From: Planctomycetota bacterium
GTDB lineage: Bacteria > Planctomycetota > SZUA-567 > H5-PLA8
Reading direction: 5' to 3'
Assembly (NCBI GenBank): GCA_015075375.1
Contig: JABTUM010000001.1
Location: forward strand, 1,359,201-1,423,200
Length of the DNA: 64,000 bases
Both the position numbers and the translations under genes were made by a program. The notes under the pieces were generated by a model. That model did not search any database. It was not told where the DNA came from and saw only the letters and a program-made list of their open reading frames with translations. Below, in pieces: positions 8,666 through 18,600 of the stretch; position 1 is the first letter of the stretch; each line of letters begins with the position of its first letter.

Positions 8666-10384
8666 ATGACGAACCGATCGATGCCCTTTGCTTGCGCGGT
8701 CCTTTGCTTGGCGGCGGCGTGCGGCGGCGCGCGAGCGCAGGAAGTGGATTACGCGCAGGAGGCGTATCAGAAGCTGGACAGCTTCGAGGCGCATAAGCTG
8801 CGCAGCGCGGACAAGCTTTTCGAGAAAAAGGACTTCAAACAGGCGGCGGCGGCGTACGAGTCGTTCGTGAAAGAGTTCGAGCAATCGAAGGCGCTGGCTT
8901 ATGCGCTGATCCGCAAAGGACGCAGCTTACAGCAAAGCAACAACCGCTTCGCGGCGCTGAAAGAGTACGTCGAGGTCACCGACTACTTCATCAACACGGA
9001 TCCGGCGTACGCCGCGGCGGCGATGTATTACAGCGGGCTGTGCCATTGGGACAACGGGGACCGCGACAAGGCGATGGGCTTCTGGGGCAAGATGGCCCAG
9101 GACAAACAGTTCAGCCGGCATTTCCTGGCCGCGGGGGCGCTCAACCGGCTGGCCGACTGGTACGCCGGGCGCAAAGAAGCCGACCGCGCGCTGCAAACGT
9201 ATCACCAAGTGGCCGTGACGTTCCGGCAGTCCAACGAACAGGAAGCGCGCGAAGCCATGGCGAAGGCCATCGGCATGTACACGCGCAAGCCCGACGAAGC
9301 CGGTTTGCGCAAGCTGTTCACGGACACGGGCGGGTTCGAACATCATCCGCGCAAGCTGGAAGGCGAAATCGAGACGGATCGCAAGTACTGGAGCGAAGTG
9401 CGTGAAGCGGTCAAGAAGCACGGCGCTTTCGAAAAAGACCAGACGGAACTGATGAACCATTATTACCGCTACTGGGCGCAGGCGCTGGAAGGAAAGTTCG
9501 CGGCGTGGGACGACTTCCAGATCGACCGGATCGCCTTCATCCGCGCGTACGAGAACGATACGGCCAAGTGGATCGAGCGCCTCGACGAACAGTTCGAGAA
9601 GCAGAACAAGCAGGACGACTACGCGCGCATCGTGAAGTGGATCATCCTGTACGTCGGCCACGACGCCAAAGTGGATGCGTACTACCAGAAGCTCGATTTC
9701 GCCAAGACGAAGAACGAGGACATTTTCGAACTGATGAAAGCGTTCTACAACGTGAAGGGCCAGGAAGCGCGCGGGCAGAACGTACTGCAGAAGATGCGGC
9801 TGGAGCAGCTCAGCGACGACTTCAAGCACCAGCAGCTTTCGGGCTTTTTGTGGCACAAGGGCGATGACGACGCGATGGTGCGCGTCTGCCAGAGCTTCAA
9901 AGACGCGAACAAGGGCAAGGCGCGGCTGCTGGACTATTACTACCACCGCCAGAACACCGAAAAGGGTCTTCCGCTGGCGAACGAGTTGGCTGCCGAAGCG
10001 GATTACGCGGGCTGGGCGCTGTACCGGAAAGGCGAGCTGCTCAAGCAGGCCGGGAAGCACGACGAAGCGATCGCAGCGTACCGGCAATCGGACCAACAGC
10101 CCGGCAGCCTGTTTCGAATCGCGGAATGCTACCAGGCTAAAGGCCAACACCAACAAGCGGTCTCGCAGCTTACGGAGATCGAGAATTTCTTTAAGGAACA
10201 GGCCAGCGAAGCGCTGTGGCGAATCGCGCAGGTTCACAAGTCGGCCGGAAACGAGAAACAGTACGTTGCGTCGCTGCGCGGGCTGATGTCGAAGTACCCG
10301 AAGAGCGGTCAGTCGACGTACGCCCACGATATTCTTGAAAAGATGGGTTTGAAGATCGGCGGAGGCGTCCATGCAAACGAATAG
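8666..10384 (+). CDS. Exported tetratricopeptide-repeat protein (first gene of the ExbBD cluster)
   Basis: The chosen ATG at 8666 gives 572 residues. It is preceded by GAGGAG at 8653-8658 and begins a clear export signal, whereas the longer GTG frame from 8522 does not. The signal could be cleaved after ARA at about residue 25, or it could be a lipoprotein signal, since LAAAC ends at Cys19. The rest is alpha-helical repeats of TPR type (for example FEKKDFKQAAAAYESFVKEF, AMYYSGLCHWDNGDRDKAM, AGKHDEAIAAYRQS). TPR arrays act as protein-docking scaffolds. The gene overlaps the next one by 14 bases and starts the run that ends with ExbB/ExbD and DUF4159 proteins. It is therefore probably a periplasmic partner of that complex, which is inferred from position. 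Confidence 0.8.
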   Translation: MTNRSMPFACAVLCLAAACGGARAQEVDYAQEAYQKLDSFEAHKLRSADKLFEKKDFKQAAAAYESFVKEFEQSKALAYALIRKGRSLQQSNNRFAALKEYVEVTDYFINTDPAYAAAAMYYSGLCHWDNGDRDKAMGFWGKMAQDKQFSRHFLAAGALNRLADWYAGRKEADRALQTYHQVAVTFRQSNEQEAREAMAKAIGMYTRKPDEAGLRKLFTDTGGFEHHPRKLEGEIETDRKYWSEVREAVKKHGAFEKDQTELMNHYYRYWAQALEGKFAAWDDFQIDRIAFIRAYENDTAKWIERLDEQFEKQNKQDDYARIVKWIILYVGHDAKVDAYYQKLDFAKTKNEDIFELMKAFYNVKGQEARGQNVLQKMRLEQLSDDFKHQQLSGFLWHKGDDDAMVRVCQSFKDANKGKARLLDYYYHRQNTEKGLPLANELAAEADYAGWALYRKGELLKQAGKHDEAIAAYRQSDQQPGSLFRIAECYQAKGQHQQAVSQLTEIENFFKEQASEALWRIAQVHKSAGNEKQYVASLRGLMSKYPKSGQSTYAHDILEKMGLKIGGGVHANE

Positions 10385-12641
10385 CCGGGCGTGGGGGTGG
10401 GCTTTGGCGGCGCTGGTGCTGGCCGCGGGCGCGGCGGCGGGAGAAGCGAAAGGGAAGCGCGCCCGGGAGGCCGCGAAGACCGCGGAAGCGAAAGAAGGCG
10501 ATACGAAAGCCGAAGACGGCGACGCTCGCGCCGATATTGCGGCGTTGCGCCTGCTGAAGAAAGCCGAAGAACTGCTGGAACAAAAAGACCTCGACCGCGG
10601 CCTGACGATGCTCGAGAACGTCCTCGAGCAGTACCCCAAGAGCAAAGTGCGCTATCAGGTTTACCTCGCGTTGGGCAAGCACCACATCGCTCAGCACGAC
10701 CAAGCCAAAGCCCTGAAGTACCTCCAGTATCTCGGCAAGCTGAAGACGCCCGATCAGGCTCTGGAGGGCGAGGATCTCGATCTGTATCTGCAAGGCTTGT
10801 ATTACTCGGGCCTGGCCTTCTTCGAGACGGGCAACTACGGCGCAGCGTTCCAGCCGCTGCGCACCATCACCAACGACTACCCCAACACGGTCTGGGGCAA
10901 TCAGGCGCACTACTACATCGGCATGTGCCACTTCCACAAAGGAAACTGGGACAAGGCGATCAAGGAGCTGAGTTTGGTCGGGACGTTCGTCGATCCGGAT
11001 AGCGAGACGGCGACCTTCGCCGAAGCGGGGCGACGCTTCTTCCTTAAGGTGGAAGACGCGGACCTGCCGGTCTTGCAGCGCCAAGGCAAAGACGTGAAGG
11101 CGCAGGTCGCGGCCGCTTCGGGCGATGTGGAGGCGGTGCCCTGCGTGCCGCTGACGAGCAAAGGCGACGTGCTGATCGGATCTCTGCCCAGCGCGGTAGG
11201 CGTGCCGAAGAAAGGCGACGGGATCCTGCAGGTGATCGGCGGGGACACGCTTACCGTCACCTACTTGGACGACAACTCCAAGGACGGCGCGAAGAATTCC
11301 GAACGCAAGGGCCAGGTGAAGGTGGTGAGCACCGCGCGTCTGGCGTTCACTCAGGGCACGTACAAAGATCTGGCGGAAGCGGCTTTCCTGAATCAGCCGC
11401 TTTTCGTATTGCTCCAGGATGCGGATCTCGACAAAACGCCCGAAGCCGATGCGGTGGCGGTGCGAATGATCTCGCGCTTCAAGGCGATGCCCGACGAGAA
11501 CGCCGAGGATTGGAACGGGGAATCCGAAGAACGCTGGGAAGTGCGCGACGAAGTGACCTTGAGCGTAAAGGAACTGGGCGAAGGGCCGGTGGTTCGTACC
11601 GGGCAGTTCGGCGGCAGCGTGAAAATCGTCGAAGCCATCAAGGGACAAGCCGCGGACCGCGCCGACGACGCGCTCGCTTGCATGCTCAACGACGAGATCG
11701 TGGCCACGTTTATCGACGAACGGCACATCGGGGGCGAGACATCGCGCGAGGTGAGCACGAAGACCACGGTGATCGGCGAGATGGATAACCGGCCGGCGGC
11801 GACGCAACCGGTGATCCACGATCCGTTGCTTAAGGCCAATAAGGAACTGCGCGACGCTCAGGCGTTCCTCGAGTTGGGACGCATCTTCAAGAGTATGGGG
11901 CTGCGCAAGGGCGCGGGCGAAAAGTGCGACGAGGGGCTTACGCTGGTGGATCCGATCCTGAAGAGCCGCGACGATTTGCCGACGGCGCTGAAGGAGCAGG
12001 CGTTCAAGCTGAAGTGGGAGTTCTACATCGTCAAGGACGATCTGGCCGCGGCGATCCAGACGTGCGAGCTGTTCAACAAGCTCTTCCCGGATTCGCCGTT
12101 CGCCGATCAGGCGCTGATGGGCATCGCCAAGATCCGCTTCGAGGCCAAGGAGTTCGCGGGGGCGCAGGGCGTCTTCGCGCAGGTCCTGCGCCTGAAAAAT
12201 ACGCAAGCGCAACCGGAAGCGATGTACATGATCGCGCGCTGCGTGGAAGCGGGCAAAGGCGAGAAGGAGGCGATCGTCCATTACAAGGCTTGCGCGGAAA
12301 AATTCCCGCAGAGCGAATTCGCGGGCGAGTCGCTGGCGAAGCTGGTGGACTATTACGTCAAGACGCGCGACTTCGTGCTGGCCAATGACCTTCTGGAGCA
12401 GGTCTTCCAGGATTACCCGGATGCTTCGTTCCTGGACAGCATGCTGCTGAAATGGGTGATCGTGGCTTTCCGTAAGGGCGACTACGCGACGGCCCGCGAA
12501 AAGTGCAACCAGCTCATTTTCGAATATCCGGCGAGCTCCTACGCGGAAAACGCGCGCAAAGTGCTGCCGAAGATCGAAGAGAAATTGCAAGGCGCCGCCG
12601 GGGGCGAAGGCGGCGGCGGCGAGGGCGGCGGCGCGGAATAG
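10371..12641 (+). CDS. Exported TPR / beta-repeat / TPR protein
   Basis: This 756-residue protein has an ATG start at 10371, a GGAGG ribosome site about 8 bases upstream inside the preceding gene, and a signal peptide ending AAGAAAG. TPR-like helices cover about residues 60-220 (DRGLTMLENVLEQYPKSK, LYYSGLAFFETGNYGAAF). Two beta modules follow at about 222-470, with FLKVEDADLPVL, IGGDTLTVTYLDDN and PLFVLLQDADLDKTPEADAV. A second TPR stretch runs from about 485 to 740 (LAAAIQTCELFNKLFPDSPF, FVLANDLLEQVFQDYPDASF), ending in a Gly/Glu-rich tail. The beta modules match those of the downstream 2655-residue protein, so the two share one architecture at different sizes. I do not recognise a named family. 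An envelope-spanning scaffold role is inferred from the ExbBD context. Confidence 0.75.
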   Translation: MQTNSRAWGWALAALVLAAGAAAGEAKGKRAREAAKTAEAKEGDTKAEDGDARADIAALRLLKKAEELLEQKDLDRGLTMLENVLEQYPKSKVRYQVYLALGKHHIAQHDQAKALKYLQYLGKLKTPDQALEGEDLDLYLQGLYYSGLAFFETGNYGAAFQPLRTITNDYPNTVWGNQAHYYIGMCHFHKGNWDKAIKELSLVGTFVDPDSETATFAEAGRRFFLKVEDADLPVLQRQGKDVKAQVAAASGDVEAVPCVPLTSKGDVLIGSLPSAVGVPKKGDGILQVIGGDTLTVTYLDDNSKDGAKNSERKGQVKVVSTARLAFTQGTYKDLAEAAFLNQPLFVLLQDADLDKTPEADAVAVRMISRFKAMPDENAEDWNGESEERWEVRDEVTLSVKELGEGPVVRTGQFGGSVKIVEAIKGQAADRADDALACMLNDEIVATFIDERHIGGETSREVSTKTTVIGEMDNRPAATQPVIHDPLLKANKELRDAQAFLELGRIFKSMGLRKGAGEKCDEGLTLVDPILKSRDDLPTALKEQAFKLKWEFYIVKDDLAAAIQTCELFNKLFPDSPFADQALMGIAKIRFEAKEFAGAQGVFAQVLRLKNTQAQPEAMYMIARCVEAGKGEKEAIVHYKACAEKFPQSEFAGESLAKLVDYYVKTRDFVLANDLLEQVFQDYPDASFLDSMLLKWVIVAFRKGDYATAREKCNQLIFEYPASSYAENARKVLPKIEEKLQGAAGGEGGGGEGGGAE

Positions 12642-12688
12642 GCCGGCGCAAAGGGTTGAGTATCCGAACGGGACACCACGAGGACGCC

Positions 12689-15600
12689 ATGCGACCGATC
12701 GAACGATTCGCGGGAATGCTGTTGTTGTGCGCGTGCGGCCTGTGTGCCGGTACGCTCCGAGCCGGTGAAGCGGCGCCGCCGGACCCCAAGGCGGCGGCCT
12801 TCGAAGCACTGCTGTTGAAGGCCGCGCAGGGGCTGACCGATGCGGAAATGGCCGAGATCCTGAAAACCGGAGCGGAACTGGGCCGCGCGCGCGAAGCCTC
12901 CAACGCCTTCAAGACCTATATGACGAAACAGCCGGAGCCGGCCGAAGAGCTGATGCGGCAGGCGGCGGAACTGGCGTTCCTTTCGGCCGATTACCAGACC
13001 GCGGTCTCGCGCTTCAAGGCTTACTTGAAGGAAGCAAAGCCCGATGCGAAGAGTTCCGAAGCAGCCGGGCGGCTCTACGATTTGCTGGTCGGATTCGTGC
13101 CCAACGAGGACGCCGCGTTTCAGTTCATGGCCACCCAAGGCCTGCCCTTCCGCCAGCACGTGTATGCGCGGAAATTCGATTCCTGGTTCCTCGAAACCGC
13201 GCAGCGCCGAAACGACCTACGTAACTACGCGCGCAAGCTGGTTTCGATTTACGCCGATCCGGCCAGCAACGCGAGCCGCTACTTCGACGGCCATATCGAC
13301 TGGATCTGCGCCCGCTTGGCGGAGGATCAGGAACGCCGCCGCGATGCCGCGGACGACCTCCGAAAACTACTGCCGTCGATTAAGAACCAGAAGCGCCATA
13401 CCACCTTGGCATTCTATACCGCATGTCTGGAACAGATGAACTGGGATGGAGGCGTAGATAAGCCGCTCACGCCGGAAGCCTGGAATAAACTGCGCGCCGT
13501 CGCCGAAGCGCGTTTGAAGACCGATCCCACCTACGAGGCGCTGTCGCAGACCTTTTGTGCGTTCTTTAAAGGCAACCGCCACTTCGACGAACGCGTCTAC
13601 CGCAACCACGCTAAGGACATTCAGGGACTCTTCGCGGCGGTTTTCCCGCTCCTGCCGAAGCCGGAACAGGCCAAGTTCATGACTTGGCAGATCCACGGCC
13701 GGCGTATGGCAGAGTATGCGGCTCCGGTCCAACAATGGCTGGCGTGGGCGGAGAAAGATCTGGAGTTCTATAAGCAATCCGGACCGTCGCAGGTATTCCT
13801 CTCGTTCGCTCGTCCCGAGAACGCCGATCTATTCAAGAAGCTGGCGCCGTTCGTGGGAACCCATGCCCAAGCGTCGGCGGCGGCAACCCGGTCGCTGGCC
13901 GTAGAAGGCGATCTGTTGGCCGTGGCGAAGCACCTGTACACGACCGAGTCCTGGCACCTGAGCCTTCACGAGCCCACGCAGATCCTGCACCAGCATGTCG
14001 CGCCCGCGTTCCTGGGCTACAAGCGCGAGAAAGGCCAGGAACTGCCGCCGCAATACTGGGAGAAGACGCGGCTTAAAATCGGAGTGGAGTTGATTGCGCC
14101 CTCGCCCATCGCTCTGTTCGATCAAGGCGGCGCACAGGACTTCGCACGGCTGGCGTGGCAGTTCGGAAGCAAGGACGGCGAGGCAAATCACGATAAATCA
14201 AAGACCGCGGCGCTGCTGAAACTCTTAGCTTGGGTGCCCTACGACGCGGCCGCGCGCAAAGCGGTCTTCGAGGGACCTTACAAAGAGTTCCGTGACTGGA
14301 AGAAGCAGTTCGAAAAAGACGGCGCGGGCGTGGCCAAGGAGCAGCAGGCGGCGCTGAAGGCACAGCTCGCGGAAATCGACCAGGTTTACCAGGACTTGCA
14401 GTCGGGTAAGGCCCAAGGCACGCCGCCTACGCCGCTGTGCCAGCAACTGGCGACCGCCGTGCAAGCGGCGCGCGCCAAGCAAAAGGACGCCTACCTAAAG
14501 GTAGCGCGGGAGATTTACGACGCGCATAAGGACTACAACGTCTCGCACAAACCTTTTGGCGAAGCGCTGGTGGCCTGGCAGGTGCAGACGGCGATCCAGG
14601 CCTTTAACGATTACGAGTACGCGGGCGATTTGCTGAAGGACCAGCTTGCGCTGCTGCCGGACGAATCCGCCCGCGCACGAGCGGCCCAACTCTGCGCCTG
14701 GATCGCCAACGCCGAGAAGGAATGGCAAGGCGGCAACCAGATCACCAAGAAGGATATGGAGCACGCGATCAAGCTCGCCGGAATCATCGATCAAGCGTAC
14801 GCGCCGCACGCTCAGCAAGGCAAATACTGGGGCGACCTTTACCACTGGATGCGCATGTTCAAGCGCGGCCAAGGCTGGCGCGATCAGGATATAGGCGCCG
14901 CCACGCTGGCCGGGCTGATCGAGAAGCGGGTCTGGTTCGAGAAACCACCGAAGTTCGACTGGTGGATTCAATCCGGAACCGTCGCCGCGATGCATCAGGT
15001 CCGCGAAGACTTCCAGGCATTGAAAACCAAGTACCCGCTGGAAACCGGCTTCGATGCGATGTTCCTTGAAGAAGCGGAGAAGTCGGGATACCTCGATTTC
15101 CGCTACTGGCACATGGGCGGGCATGACCGCGAAAAGAAGATTCGCAACTACGCGGCTCAGAAGATGGCCGAATGGGAACACTATCCCAGCGGTTACGACT
15201 GGGAATCCATGTGGGAATGGCAGCGCCGGCTGCTGGAAGCCGATCCGCAGATTCGCGAAGCCACGCTGGCAAAGACGGAGACCTACTGGGGCAAGACACG
15301 GTTCGACTGGTTCGCGATGGGCTGGGGCCGATTCGCTTGCGGCTGGGGCAACGACGAGCAACGCGCGACGCGCTTCCAGCAGTTGGCACAATACCTCGAC
15401 CGCGCCGCGGAGACTCCGCAGCGGATCCTCGCGCCGCGCCTGGACCCATTGGGTCATTTCTTCAATTCGCGCACTCCGCCCAAACCGGAAGAGCTAGACG
15501 TGCTGCTCAAGTTTTTCCCGCTCGGCTGCCCCCAACAGTGGTACGGCGGCTGGGGATTCGAGTATCTGATCACTTGCACGCTGGATGGATTGTCCAAGCA

Positions 15601-18600
15601 AAACCGCCTGAACGAACTTCCGGCCGTGGCGCCTTACCTCTGGCTCATCGCGCGGGATACCAACAACGGCCAGTTCCATCGCATACTGAGCGACTTTGCG
15701 GTGGATCTGTACAAGAAGGAGCAATACCACCTGGCTCTGACCCTGGCTGCGGCCGGCCTGGAGATCCTGGGCGACCGAATGGATAAGGAAGCCGCGACGG
15801 CGCTGACCACCGTACGCACGCAAACGCTGGCCAAGGTCGGCGGCGGCATTTCGGTATCGCGGAACGATCCGAATTATCCGTTCTTCGCGGCGCAGGAACA
15901 GTACCAGACGAGCAACTTCACGGCGGCGTGGGACCAGTATTCGCGCAACGCGGCCAAGGCAAGCGGCGTAATCAAGCAGCTCGAGCCGAGCTTCGCGCTG
16001 TGGCTGATCCGGCGCCACACCGACCTGCAGCAATTCGATACGGCCGAACAGCTTTCCCGCGTGCTCTTGCAGCACATGGAAAGCGCGCCGGCGGGTTTCG
16101 AAGCCGAACATCGCGCGGCGCTGCAAGTGGCGTACGCCGACATCGCGTTCGCGCGCAAGGAATATCCGCGCGCGCGCGCGCAGTACGAAGAGATCGCGGT
16201 CAACAAGACCTACCAAGGCACCCAGTCCCAGATGGACGCGCACCTGCGCGTGGCGGAGGTGGATCGGCTGACCAAGCAATACGACAAGGCGATGGAGCAG
16301 CTGGAAAAGATGGCCGAGAGCAAGGAGCGTTATCTTCAAACCCAGGCGCTTTACCAGATCGCCAGAGTGAAGTTCGATCAAGGCCAACAAAACGAAGCGG
16401 AAGAAGCGCTGAACCAAGTGCTGCTGCGTTCGCCCGACCACGCGGACGCGAAGCTGCTGATGAAGGAAGTCCTGATCGCACAAAAGAAGTATGAAGCCGC
16501 GCTGCTGATCGCCCCGGGGCAATTACGCAACCAGCAACTGCTGGTGCCGGGCGCCCCGCTCAAGGTCAGCCTCGAAGACCGCAACCTCGCGGTGGTCGGC
16601 AAATCGTTGGCGGTCGAAGTGCAGGTGGTCACCAGCGCGGGCGACAAGGAGACGTTCAACCTCCTTCCGGCGGGCGAATCGAAGACCCAATTCCAAGGTC
16701 ACATTCCCACGCAACTCGGCGCACCGGCGCCCGGCGACCATACGCTGCAGGTGCTGGGCAACGACACGATTTCGTACGACTACTCCGAGGATTTCAAGAA
16801 ACGCCTGCGCATTTCGCTGGGCGAGCCGGCGGCGCTGAAGATCGCCAGTGACGCGGAGATGTACGCCAGTTCGGGAAAGATTCTGACCAAGGAAGAACTG
16901 GAAGCGCAGGCGCTGGAGCAGATGATCCGGCAACGTTTGAACCCGCGCGGCGAGGAAGAAGGCGGCGAAGGCGTGGCGCTCTCGTCCCGCCGCGATGCCA
17001 ACCAGGTCAAGCCGGGCAACGCCATCAACGTCCGGATCGTGGACTTGGAGCGCAGCACCACGGCCGAGGCGGACGAGATCGCCGTGGAGGTGGCCACTTC
17101 GAGCGGAGACCGGATCGATGCGTTCAAACTGAAAGAGTCCGGTCCAACGACGGGCGTATTCGAAGGCGCCATTCCCACGGCCGCGGCTCAGGCCACGGCG
17201 TACGCCTCGGATTCCGACGAAGGCCGCATCCCCGATTACGTGATCTCCAAAGAACAATACCCGCCGTGGCGTGCGCTGCCCGACAACAAGCGGCCCAAGG
17301 CGTTTATGGTCGACTTGGCCGATAACCTGCCGCTGGGCAAGTTGACGCTCACCGCCAAAGACGATGCGCGCAAACTCAAGGCGTTCAGCGTGGAAGTTTC
17401 GCAGAATGGCCGGCAGTTCGAGACGGTGGGATCGTGGCCGCAGGCCCTGAAGCCATGGAACGGCACACCGCGGATCACGGTAGCGAAGTCTGGTCCCAAC
17501 CCGCCGCGCAACTTGGAACAGTTCCGCGAGTTCTTCAACCGGGGCTTCATCGCGCAAGGCTCTCCCAAGCGCACCATGGACTTACCGCTGCAGAACCGCA
17601 AGATGCTGTCGGGCCGCCTGGACGGCAATGTCTTCGACCTGCGGAACGCTCTGCGTCTGGACCATAACGATCTGTACGTGGTTCACCTGAGCGCGGCGTT
17701 CCAGCAAAAAGAGCGCAAAGCGCGGACGTTCAAATTCGTCTTCGAGAATCCCGGCCAGCACGCATACGCAGTTCTGGCCCTCGACGGCCAGGAAGGCTCC
17801 GAACCCGGCGTGGTCTCGCGCGCGCTGAAGGAAGGCGTGCACCGCGTGGATGTCTACCTTTATTGCCGGGTACATCACGGCACTCATTTCGAACTGCAAC
17901 AGGACATCGAAGCCGAACCGTTCATCGCGGGCTGCCCGCTCGAAATGTTCAGCGCGGATAAGAATCCAGCCGTGAAGGAAGAGGTACAGCGCCCCGTGGC
18001 GCAGGTGACGGCCGACGCTCAGGGTTCGGCCTTCGAAATCGCGTTCCCGTCCGATGTGCGCGCGCGCGTGGTCCGGTTGCTGCTCGAAGACTTTGCCTCC
18101 GACGCCCCGGCGCTCGACAAAATCACTCTCACCTCAGCCGACGGCACGCAAGTGCTGCCGCCCAAGGAGGACTTCCAGGCGCTGCGCGTAAACCAGCAGC
18201 TCGAAATTGTCCCCGGCGACCGGATTACGATCACCTATAAGGATCCGATCCGAATCAGCGAATCGAAAGGCGTGCATTCGACCTCGCTTTCCGCAACCTA
18301 CCACGACGCGAAGCTCTCGGCGGTCCAGGTGGTCGAAAAGGTGGTTGCGGGCCGCGAAGAGCCCCTGCGCGATTACGTACCGATCCGGCGCTACAAAGCC
18401 GACGATAACGTCACCGTCTTCGTCAACGATCCCGACGGGGATGTCAGCGGCGAGAAGGATACGATCACGATCAAGGCGTCCACGACCAGCGGCAAGCAAA
18501 TCGAAGTCAAGGCGTTGGAGTCCGAAGCGCATAGCGGAATCTTCCTGGGCCGGATATTCCCCGTGCCCGGCGCGCCGAAGCGGCCGGTAGAAATTCAGGT

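Noticed and set aside
12503..12688. 62-residue extension of the 2655-residue protein
   Set aside because: It is Arg-rich out-of-frame overlap of the preceding gene; the signal peptide begins at 12689.
10191..12809. 872-residue minus-strand open frame opposite the TPR genes
   Set aside because: It spans two real genes and their junction, has antisense codon character, and shows no recognisable protein motifs.
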